Below, in pieces: positions 55,526 through 64,000 of a stretch of DNA of 64,000 bases (its first letter is position 1; every line of letters begins with the position of its first letter). The stretch is from Ypsolopha sequella (Eukaryota > Arthropoda > Insecta > Lepidoptera > Ypsolophidae): contig OW203986.1 of assembly GCA_934047225.1 (NCBI GenBank), forward strand, positions 19,223,221 to 19,287,220, given 5' to 3'. Below the pieces are notes generated by a model, which saw only the letters and a list, made by a program, of their open reading frames with translations, did no database searches and had not been told where the DNA came from. Made by a program: the position numbers and the translations under genes.

Positions 55526-56606
55526 ATGACTGAATCTAATGATGAAAATGAACATTTAAAATTTTATTACAAAGAAGAAAAAAATGCAACGCAAACCGCG
55601 AAAAAATTTTGTGACGTTTATCGACCTAATACGTGTCAGTAAGAGTAGCACAAAGTTGGTTTAAGTGTTTTCAATTCGGGAATTTTGATGTCAAAGATAT
55701 ACCTCTGGTCGCCCCGTTACGGATAAAATGGACGCCATTTTTGAAAAAGTGGAGCAACATCGGCATGTCATTACGACATAGCTAAAGAACTGGGAATTGA
55801 CTACAAAATAGTTTTGACCCATTTAAAAAATGCTGGGTACACAAAAAAGCTCGATATTTGGGTGCCACTCGAGCTCACTGAAAGAAACCTAATGAACCGT
55901 GTACTCATTTGCGATTCTTTATTGAGACGTTATGAAACCGAACCGTTTTCGAAGAGATTCACAGACTGTGACAATACCCGGGTTAACTCGCAATAAAGTG
56001 ATGCTGTGTGTATGGTGGGATTGGAAGGGCATTGTTTATTATGAGCTTTTACCGCCAGGCAGAACCATCGATTCGGATCTCTACTGCCAACAACTGATGA
56101 GATTAAAGCAAGAAGTTGAGATAACACGGCTGGAATTGATCAACAGAAAGGGTGTGGTCTTTCATCACGATAACGCTAGACCACACAGTTTTAGCCACTC
56201 AGCAAAAATTAAGAGAGTTGGACTGGGAGGTGTTAATGCATCTACGATATAGCCCTGACCTTGCACAATCAGATGTCCACCTGATTCGGTCTCTTCAGAA
56301 TTCTTTAGGCAGTGTCAGGTTAACAGCAAGAGAGGACTGCCAAAACTACTTGTCGTGTTTTTTTGATCAGAAGTCCCAAAATTTCTACAGCAACGGGATC
56401 ATGTCACTACCTACAAGATGGCAGAAAATTATCGAGCAAAATGGCACATACATCCCGGTCACATTATCTCGAGACCTCGCTGGAATGCGAACCACCCGCC
56501 CCCGTTCTCCTTTCACCTCCCCGCGCTCTGTATCTGAGCGCCGACGCGACGTGACGTCATCGACGCCAGGTCTCGAGATAATGTGACCGGGTTGTATATA
56601 CTATAA
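55526..56606 (+). pseudogene. Mariner transposase (irritans-like), degraded
   Basis: ATG at 55526. N-terminal DNA-binding region: LKFYYKEEKNATQTAKKFCDVY, then a frame break near 55635. QHRHVITT-like, AKELGIDYKIVLTHLKNAGY and WVPLELTERNLMNR follow, with the DDD/DDE fold continuing in other frames. The segment that should hold the first catalytic aspartate (the GDE motif) is deleted near 55962-55972 (...SKRFTDCDNTR). The second (FHHDNARPH, ~56160-56187) and third (YSPDLAQSD, ~56247-56275) are kept. Several frameshifts separate the pieces. The last codons continue beyond the inserted MITE to TAA at 56604. Family length is about 345 residues. Confidence 0.85.
56451..56594. mobile_element. 144-bp GC-rich MITE, copy 2, inside the mariner
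   Basis: Base-for-base identical to 53253-53396. TA at 56449-56450 and 56595-56596. It splits the penultimate codons of the transposase, so it inserted after the mariner. Confidence 0.93.
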
Positions 56607-56678
56607 TTAAATGTAAATGAATTTAAAAAAAAAATGTCTTGAGTTTTCATATAAAATGCAAAGAAACTTTTCCCCAAC

Positions 56679-58458
56679 ATGTATATTATATGTAGCTACG
56701 ATGATCAAACGCTAAAAGTTATAAAAACAAAATAAACTTCTAAAGGAAGTGCATCTTCGTTTCTTCCGAAGTTGGTTGACACACTGCCGTCTGTCTAGAT
56801 TCAATTAAAATTTACAAAAACACTATTGCCGCTGCCGGTTACATATCACAACAACAACAAAGTTTTATACCGCTCCTGAAAATTAAAACAAACTGTCCGA
56901 AACAAAACAAAACTAGCCAAATTTTGGGTCGCATTAAGTGGAACGCAGAATCGCAAGGCGGAAGTGACATGGCGTGACGTCACATCCGGTTTGAACTGCC
57001 TAGGTGGTTACCTGTTGTTCCATAACAATTGATCCCATTACGCATAGTGTATTAAACACCAGTTTAAATTTTAGGGACACGATATTTTTGCGTTTTCCGT
57101 GCCAGACGATCTGAATCTGCTACTTTTGGAATTAAATCGTTTTCTATTTTATTTTATTAACTGCTTGGGACTTTAAAAAAACTTATATAAAGATAAATAG
57201 TACATTTATTTTGCTTAGACCCGTTACATAGCATAATTTATTAGGTTCATAATATTTTTTAAATTGCCAAAAGAAAAAGTCCAAGCGACATTTTTGGCAA
57301 AAAAAATTGCAAAAAAATCTCACGTGTCATTTAATTAAAGATAGACAAGAAAAGAGCGAAATAGATGTTTAAGGATTCTAGCAGATGAAAATCCTTAGTC
57401 TCTGCCTATCCTTCTGGTGATTGAGAGATCTTACCTATAATAAAAAATATGTGTACCATCTATTACCTGATGATGATTTATATTCCAATTACTAGCTTCT
57501 GCCCGCGGCTTCGCCCGCGTGGCCTACAGGAAACAAAGTACATTTTTTTATTTTCAGAAACAAACATAACAAGTGCTCTCACTCCCTCTGGGAGTCAAGG
57601 TGTAGTGCTCGGCCGAAAAACTCGCAAGCTCAGACTATGAACACGCCCTGCTCGGCCTTCGGCCTCGCGAACGCGTTCTCCGTCTTCAGTTCTCCGATCA
57701 AATGTTTGGCATTTTTTTTTACCGTCATCTAGATCTCGCCAAACCATTTTCTTAGAGTACCATGAACATGGGTCTAGCATCAGACATCTGGGAGATACGG
57801 GCCTATAAAGTTTTGATACTTTCGGCAGGTAGATCCCGTCGAGACCTTTTCCTAGACACCCATCAAAGTCAGGCCGTCAAAGTTTTGACATAAAAAAAAA
57901 CTTTTTTTGGCACCCCGTGGTCCAACCCCTAGGGATGTACCACCTTCCGTTCCAAAGATATTTTGCTGGGATATTGATAGATATAGATAGACAGATAGAT
58001 AGATAGATAGATTGTGGATATATAGATAGATAGATACCTCAAAAGGAAAAAAATGGAAAAAGTTTCAAAAAGTTTGCCTATGAAGTTGTACTGTATATTA
58101 TTATATAAATGCACTTTTATGCACTAGAACATACAACGTAGTTTTAGTTCACTTGTAGCAAGCATAAACCAATACTTTTTAGAGCATGAGAAGTGAAAAT
58201 AATATTTTACTTATTTAAATGTAAAACATTCTGAGCATGCTATAAATTAAAATCGGTTAAGTTCATGATCTAATTGAATTTTTATATGGTTTAGAGATAA
58301 CTTTGGAAAATCTCTATCAAGAAAATGTTATATTATCACGTTTTGACCACATTCTATAAGCATTTGTCTTTAATTGTATCATTATTTACTTCACAGTGTT
58401 GTTGATAAAACAAAGGATCATGCGAAGCAATGTGAGATATTATAGACTCTTAAGTGGA
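56679..58458. other. Intergenic stretch with repeat fragments
   Basis: No gene. 57381-57422 is the inverted relative of 18449-18530; 57489-57545 is the start of the ACTAGC class (ACTAGCTTCTGCCCGCGGC); 57640-57690 is CG-rich (CTCGGCCTTCGGCCTCGC palindrome). Confidence 0.5.
57976..58036 (+). repeat. (GATA)n microsatellite
   Basis: Imperfect GATA units over about 60 bp, interrupted by TTGTGGATATAT. Confidence 0.9.
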
Positions 58459-58822
58459 AATAATAATAATAATAATAATAAAATTCTTTATTGCACTAAA
58501 AAATGTACAGAAGGCGAACTTAATGCTATCTAGCATTGTCTTCCAGTTAACCTTTGGTGCTGTGGATCGTTATTGGGTAGTGCCGGGAAAGGTATCGTAA
58601 AAACAATACTAAATGCCTTAATGACAGGCATTAAAATATTCATATAAACAAACGGAGCATAATATCTACATAATCTACATATAAAACAAATGTACTTACT
58701 ATAAAATACAAATAATAAAAAATACACACATACATATATACAAATACATATTATTTAAATATAATATGCAATTAAGAGAAAGATTCAAAACTCATACAAG
58801 GATTGATAAAGTAAATGTGCTA

Positions 58823-60088
58823 TTAATTACTTTGCATATGTAAAAAGTGCTGCATGACTCTATTTTTAAAAACAGCTATTGATGAAGACTCTCGAATGAT
58901 GAGTGGTAAGCTATTCCAAAGACGTATTGCGTAAATTGTGAATGAATTTGTAAACATGTCAGTTTTATGTGAGGGGGTGCACAAAAGTAAATGGTTCTCT
59001 GGGCGATGAAGGCGACCAAGGGAATCACGGGAAACGAAACTTTCTTTCAGGTAAGAGGGGGAGAGGGGATCATTGAGGATGTTCCAAAGAAGCGTTAAAA
59101 TATGAGCGTTACGTCGATTTCGGATATTAAGCCAGTTAAGATCAGAACGGGATTGCGACACATGGTCGTACTTACGGAGGCCAAAAATGTACCGTATGAA
59201 TAAATTAAGGAGACGATCGAGCTTATTTAATAATCCTTCAGTAAGATCAGGGTAACAGACATCGGCATAGTCTAAGATGGGGAGCAAGAGTGAGTTAATC
59301 AGCATGATCTTAGCAGAATATGGTAAAAATCTTTGCATTCGTTTAAGAGAGTGTATAGATCCAAAGATCTTTTTGCTAAGTTCAGAAACATGCAGGTCCC
59401 ATGACATATTGTTCTGGATATAGAGCCCCAGATTCTTTACAGATTTACAGAACTTAAGAGGTGTGCTATTTAAACAGACTGGGGGAAGTGAGCTGAGGTC
59501 AATTTTGTCTATGAGAGCCCTGCTGCCAACTATCATGACCTGTGTTTTTGATGGGTTTATAAGGAGTCCGAATTGTTCTGTCCATTTACTTATGTGGTCT
59601 AGGTCAGAAGTCATTTTCTGTATAGCTACTGAAATTAGGTCCTGCTTAAAGGACATATAGAGTTGAAGGTCGTCAGCGTACATATGGTAACAACTAAAGT
59701 TAATGACGGATGTGAGGGTGTTTATAAACACGGAGAATAGAAGAGGGGATAGCACACCACCCTGAGGGACGCCAGCTGTAACGTCACACCAATCAGAGAA
59801 ATTATCATCAGAGCGTATACGCTGCTGTCGGCCATAGAGATACGAATGGAACCACTTAGTAGCTGAATCAGAAATATTTAGAGAACGGAGGATGGCCAGG
59901 AGGATATCATAGTCAACACAATTAAAAGCGCTGCTGAAATCAAGAAGAGTAAGGAGGGTGAGTTGCCTATCATCCATAGCTTTACGAAAGTCGTCAGTAA
60001 TCTTAATGAGAGCAGTACATGTACTGTGGGATGGACGAAATCCCGATTGAAATGGATTTAAAAGTTCATTTGAGTGAAGAAAATTCAT
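58823..60088 (-). pseudogene. LINE ORF2, C-terminal part: reverse transcriptase
   Basis: 421 residues continuing the frame of 60089-61771 after one TGA. RT motifs in order: NPFQSGFRPSHST, LLDFSSAFNCVDY (catalytic D), AGVPQGGVLSPLLF, then MYADDLQLY (catalytic DD, residues ~137-140) and NPSKTQVMIVGS. The thumb follows, then WNSLPLIIRE..SIAVFKNRV near the end, a typical CR1/L2-group C-terminus. No RNase H. Apart from the separating stop there is no lesion. Confidence 0.88.
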
Positions 60089-61771
60089 TCATTGACGATT
60101 GACCACCCGTTCGAGAACTTTAGAGAGAAAAGGAAGTATAGAGATTGGACGGTAGTCTTTGAACTCCAAGGGTTCAGAAATTTTAGGAACTGGAACCATG
60201 TATGTCAGTTTCCACGATGCAGGGAAAGTATTTGATGTTAGAGAAAAGTTCACAATGTGGGTAACGACAGGGAGAATGATTTCCAGAATAGGGAGGAGAA
60301 GATCACGGCCAATAGTGTCGTGGCCTACAGCTTTACTTGGGATAGAGAGAATAATTTTACGAATATCGGAGACGAGAACTGGTGTGAAATCAAAAGTATG
60401 ATGAGACAGAGAAGGAGCAGCTGAGATGCGTTGAATGGTACTACCTTTTAATATTGGATCAATGGTGTGTGGGGGGGAGGAAAAATGTTTATTTAATCCA
60501 TTAAGATCCAAGGATGGGTTAAGAATTTGCCGACATTTGCCAAACCCCAGAGTACGGAGAAATTGCCAGAGATTTTTAGGATTGCATTTTTCGATAGTAG
60601 TGTGTATATGGCGTCGTTTCGCATTCCTAACCATCTGATTGCAGTGGTTCCTAACACTTTTAAACCTATTCCAGTTGCTTTCACATGGGTGTTTTTTATG
60701 CTTGCGTCTGAGTTTATCCCTAGTGGCCATGACCTTACGTATTTCTCCAGTAAGCCAAGGTGTAGGCGGACGTTTCATACGGACTGGGTGTATAGGAGCA
60801 TGGACATCATAGAGTTCAGTCACTATTTTGTTAAATAGTTCTATTTTGTCATCAATTGTCTCGGCATGCTCTAACTCGGACCAATTGATTGCCTTAGCAT
60901 CAATTATAAGATTGTCAACAGACATGGCAGCAAAGTTTCGCTGAAGTATGATCTTTGGCTTAGGCTTAGGAATTTTCAATTTGTATGAGGCATTGATAAG
61001 GTCATGATGGGAAAAGCCAGATGCCGTGAACTGGCCATGGCACGCAATTCGGTCTGAATTAGGGGTAAGAATAAGGTCTAACAAGGTATGCGAGTCACCC
61101 ACATGATGAGTGGCATCAAGTGGCATAATAGAGACGTTGACGGATGAGGTAAGAGTCCGCAGGTTATTCGATCGAGTATCATCACATAGCAGGTTTGTGT
61201 TTAAATCACCCATAATAACAGCATGCTCATATTCGGGCAAATGTGTGACCAGTAAATGTTCCAGTGTGTTGAAGTAATCAATTGTTGGTGGGGGGTACAC
61301 AACACCTAATAGAAATTTTGCAGTAGTAAAATCTAGTTCAATGAACATATATTCCATGAATGGCTTGTCCCTGTTATATTCAGAGGGTGAATGTGAAATA
61401 ATTTTATATTTAATATCGGAGCGGAGATATATCGCAACCCCGCCACTACCTGCACCGGTTCGGTCGTTTCTTATCAAAACGTAGCCCGGAATAGCAACAG
61501 AGGTAGAAGGCAGTGTGGGTTTTAACCACGATTCCGAGACAAGACAGGCATGAATATTATTACTAGTAAAGGTAGCGAGAAATTCAGTGTAGTGTCCGGG
61601 AATACTTTGTGCATTAATGTGACATAAGTTTAGATTCTTCTTATGTGGCTGAAAAGTATTATGAAGTAGATCACTGAGGTGAACATTATCCAAAGAGTCA
61701 TCTAATGCATCAATAAAAGAGTCGTTCGAGTCCAATGAATGGAAGAGTTCCGAGTTGTATGATAAATCCAT
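60089..61771 (-). pseudogene. LINE ORF2, N-terminal part: APE endonuclease and start of RT
   Basis: 560 residues from ATG at 61771. Residues ~48-275 are an apurinic-type endonuclease: LCHINAQSI, LVSESWL (catalytic E), GSGGVAIYLR, MGDLNTNL (D, N), HTLLDLIL and SGFSHHDLI (H). A basic linker (RDKLRRKHKKHP) follows, then RT begins at VSDIRKIILSIPSKAVGHDTI and DYRPISILPFLSKVLERVV. It ends at TGA 60089-60091, which falls inside the RT domain; the next codon is ATG in the same frame. Joined to 58823-60088 it makes a usual-length ORF2 of ~980 residues with one nonsense codon. Confidence 0.88.
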
Positions 61772-62421
61772 TGTAAGAATATAAGTAACTAATTATATAA
61801 GAATATATAAAAACTTAAAAGTATGTAAATATATAATATAATAAAAATAAGATGAAAGTGGTAAAACTAAATAGGTACCTACAACAAAGTACCACAACAC
61901 CGCTAGCTCACCAAAATTAATCTTATTATAACACTACAGTACATGTTGTTCGAAATATTTCTGATTAACTCAAAGAATACAATACAAAACACTATGTTAT
62001 GCAATTAAGTTGTATTAATTAATCTATGATATATAATCTATGACTTTTAATTAATTTAACTATTGAAGTCACAATACACTATTCACTATTATCCATAGTT
62101 ATTCGCAACATTAGACACATTTATGCAGGATAACTAACAATGTTTAATGTTGCATAATAAGACCGGAACATAAGCTGAGACTAGTACTATAATATCTTAA
62201 AACTGAACGAAACGGCAAAACGTCACAAAAGTGTGGGTGAAATAATTTTATTTTGCAAATAGAAATAAAAAGAGAAGATATAGGTATATCAGGCTACCCG
62301 ATGAAGCAAAAAATTGCAATTTGCTATTGCGTATCATTAAAAGTAAGTATTTTAAGAAATAGTACCTGGCTGGGTCGGAGTGTAGATAAGGGGGCGCGAT
62401 ACCCCCCTATGTTCTAAGGTT
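61772..62421 (-). other. Spacer between LINE ORF1 and ORF2
   Basis: 650 bp, very AT-rich, no coding. LINEs of this type usually have a short spacer or overlap, so this may hold an unrecognised insertion or the 5' part of a second truncated copy. Confidence 0.5.
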
Positions 62422-62952
62422 CTAAGAGCTACCATAGAATACTATAGAATGACAGCAATCATTTTTTCCAGGAATAGCCCGCTTAGTCCGGCCTGTAGAA
62501 GTTTGAGCTACAGGCGACGGTGAGGGCGGATATTTGGCTGCAAACTCCTGCAGTTGCTCCATTGTGTTGAGCCGCAGCTTTTCGCCATCAGACAGCTTTA
62601 GGAACAGGTTCCCATCCTGGGTCCAGCAACGAGTGACACCGTACATTTTGCGAGCTTCAGCAAATATATGCCTGCGACGCCCCGTCAGGAACTCAGCTAT
62701 GGAAATTTGGCATCCCTTCAGCTCTTTTTTCTTCATCCAGACTGATGATCTAATATCAATGCTAGAGAATCTAACAAGAACTGGACGGCAGCCACTTTTG
62801 TTTTGTGGAGGCCTACCAAGGCGGTAACAGGATCTGATGGAGGCAGCAGTGAACTCGGGCAATTTGAGTTTCTGCTTTATTGTCTGAACACTCGGAAAGT
62901 GAACACTCGAACTCGTTTCTTTCGAGTTCGAGTTACGAGGTCCTCCTTTCAT
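62422..62952 (-). CDS. LINE ORF1-type RNA-binding protein (C-terminal part)
   Basis: 176 residues, minus strand. SCYRLGRP...RPVLVRFSS (~41-70), KKKELKGCQISIAEFLTGRRR (~76-96) and ARKMYGVTRCWTQDGNLFLKLSDGEKLRL (~101-129) match the conserved C-terminal domain of ORF1-like proteins coded by many insect LINEs (also related to the FP domain of some viral proteins). The usual N-terminal PHD/zinc-finger and coiled-coil parts are missing; the frame starts directly before a serine-rich segment. In LINEs this protein binds the element RNA. The 650-bp gap to ORF2 leaves some doubt that both belong to one copy. Confidence 0.65.
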   Translation of the reverse strand: MKGGPRNSNSKETSSSVHFPSVQTIKQKLKLPEFTAASIRSCYRLGRPPQNKSGCRPVLVRFSSIDIRSSVWMKKKELKGCQISIAEFLTGRRRHIFAEARKMYGVTRCWTQDGNLFLKLSDGEKLRLNTMEQLQEFAAKYPPSPSPVAQTSTGRTKRAIPGKNDCCHSIVFYGSS

Positions 62953-63379
62953 AACCTAGCGTAGATAGACTGTCTACGTAACCTAGAGTTGGTATCGGCG
63001 ATCCGCAATAACGTAGCTAGTGAATTGTTATTCCTTAATAATGGACTAATCGAACATGGAAATGGGTTCAAATAATCAGAGCGCAGGCGCGTTCTAAGCG
63101 GAAGCAGGAAACTGTGGTGTTGCGGCGCACAATCTGGGCCCGAATGTTGGGAAACACTGAATCAGGCAGCACAGATCCCTCTGTTTTATAAATGCAACTC
63201 TGAAATATTTATGATGAGCAAGTTCCACTTGATAACTTTACTTTAGCAGGCTTAATTTATCTTCGTAATTAATTATGAGACAGTTTTCAGTGTATGCTCT
63301 GTGAGATGAAATTAAAGCTAAAACTGAACGAGAGTAAAATTGCGCTCTGAATAAAATAATATTTTAAGTACTCGTAGAT
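62953..63379. other. Short intergenic stretch
   Basis: GTAGATAGACTGTCTACG near 62960-62978 is a palindrome just upstream of the ORF1 frame. Otherwise nothing recognised. Confidence 0.4.
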
Positions 63380-63526
63380 TTTATTATTATTATTATTACA
63401 AATTCTTTATTGCACAAATAAAAACATGTACATAGGTGAGCTTAATGTTAATTAGCATTTTCTTCCAGCTAACCTTTGGCGATGTAGAACTTGTCAAGGG
63501 TAGTGCTTCGATGAGGAAAAACTTTT
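63380..63526 (-). repeat. LINE 3'-end fragment related to the 58459 element
   Basis: TTATTATTATTATTA tail, then AAATTCTTTATTGCAC and TTAGCATTTTCTTCCAGCTAACC, matching 58463-58560 with differences, same orientation. A severely 5'-truncated copy of the same or a sister LINE. Confidence 0.75.
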
Positions 63527-63542
63527 AACTAAAATTATTATA

Positions 63543-64000
63543 CAGGGTGGAAAAAATTTAAGGGCCCTGGAGGGGAACTACCTTAAATCCTTTAGTTAGG
63601 TCATTTTACTGAAAGGAAACATTCCTTTATTTTTTAAAAGAAACAAAACTGCATTCAAAGATATTCTGAAATTCGCTTGTCTCACCCAGGAATCAAACCA
63701 ATTAAAAATTAAAAAAATAAACCCGCGCTATTTTATCATACGAATCGGTAGGATTATTGTTCAGAATAAAATTTGTATAATAAACATTTGGTCTTACACT
63801 CATCTGTTGTACGAGATACTCATGAAATGAAATATTTATTACAAGTTCTTTGATAACAATGCCTAGTACTGTTCACTTGTAACAAGTAAATGACACGTTA
63901 TAATTTTCTTATCTCTCTTACATCCAAAGACATCGTATGAAGTAAAAGCTTGCTAATGTTATTTATCTTAAGTACCTTGTTGAAGACTTCAATAAGAAAA
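63543..64000. mobile_element. CAGGGTGG foldback element, copy 2, cut by the window edge
   Basis: TA (63541-63542) then CAGGGTGGAAAAAATTT; closely matches the first ~458 bp of 52032-53033, into its unpaired centre (AAGTACCTTGTTGAAGAC). The other arm lies beyond the window. Confidence 0.88.

Larger units (their letters stand above)
55347..56678 (+). mobile_element. Mariner-type transposon, inactive
   Basis: Terminal inverted repeats of about 31-33 bp: GGTCCGGGAAAAAGTCTTTTC at the left, GAAACTTTTCCCCAAC at the right. TA precedes the left end. Encodes a broken transposase and is interrupted near the 3' end by the 144-bp MITE. Total length without the MITE is about 1.19 kb, near the usual 1.3 kb. 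Confidence 0.85.
58459..62952 (-). mobile_element. APE-type LINE (CR1/L2/Jockey-like), nearly complete
   Basis: Minus strand. Order from its 5' side: ORF1 remnant (62952-62422), a 650-bp spacer, ORF2 (61771-58823) and a 3' UTR. The UTR ends ...GCAATAAAGAATTTT and a (TTA)n tail at 58459-58482. A short related 3' end lies at 63380-63526. No target duplication was found, so the 5' boundary is uncertain and could extend past 62952. Confidence 0.82.

Noticed and set aside
60159..60838. Plus-strand frames of 67-103 codons
   Set aside because: They are antisense to the intact APE/RT frame of the minus-strand LINE.
1..64000. CRISPR array, operon, or bacterial or phage island
   Set aside because: No regularly spaced short repeats with unique spacers and no compact prokaryotic-type genes; everything seen fits eukaryotic repeat DNA.

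Overview
The window is gene-poor, AT-rich, repeat-laden insect DNA, most likely from a moth or butterfly. The order is inferred from two dispersed repeat types that I recognise as common in lepidopteran genomes: (1) blocks bounded by GGGTTCCGTACC and ending near CACTTGGCCGGTTTTTT, with Ccgtctgtccg motifs inside; (2) blocks beginning ACTAGC.TTCGCCCGCGGC and ending TTTATAAATATTAG. TTAA-flanked elements, an irritans-type mariner, tRNA-derived SINEs and APE-type LINEs fit the same picture. No species can be named, and no complete host gene was found.

Left part (1-8.3 kb): two small foldback elements lie side by side. They are followed by a three-layer nest. A ~1.16 kb P-element-like transposon has 26-bp perfect terminal inverted repeats, a direct repeat of 7-9 bp at its edges, a five-unit 12-bp GC-rich tandem array and a first coding exon that looks like the start of a THAP zinc finger. 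It has been split twice: by a very young Ty3/gypsy-type LTR retrotransposon (LTRs differ at one site, GTAC target duplication, pol internally deleted but in frame) and by a 5'-truncated LINE carrying an RNase H domain (12-bp target duplication).

9-16 kb: two ~2.8-kb copies of one TTAA-flanked element (piggyBac-type insertion) lie 1.2 kb apart. Their homology starts and stops exactly at TTAA, but their centres differ. The right copy carries the last ~98 codons and 3' UTR of a YqaJ-type nuclease gene.

16-52 kb: almost wholly non-coding, with many foldback (MITE-like) elements: TTAA-flanked pairs, TA-flanked ~260-bp families, a 3.75-kb foldback at 39.6-43.3 kb, SINE copies, LINE tails, long hairpins and degenerate repeats. 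Three weak open reading frames (22.4, 44.2 and 51.6 kb) are the only candidates for host exons.

52-64 kb: a 1-kb foldback with CAGGGTGG ends and a tRNA-like box B inside (second copy at the right window edge), a broken mariner interrupted by a 144-bp GC-rich MITE that has an identical twin 3.2 kb away, and a nearly complete APE/RT LINE on the minus strand (ORF1 remnant, then ORF2 broken by one TGA).

The main interest is the dense stack of recent, precisely datable insertions and the captured or remodelled pieces inside them. I did not find a defence system, CRISPR array, operon or RNA gene.
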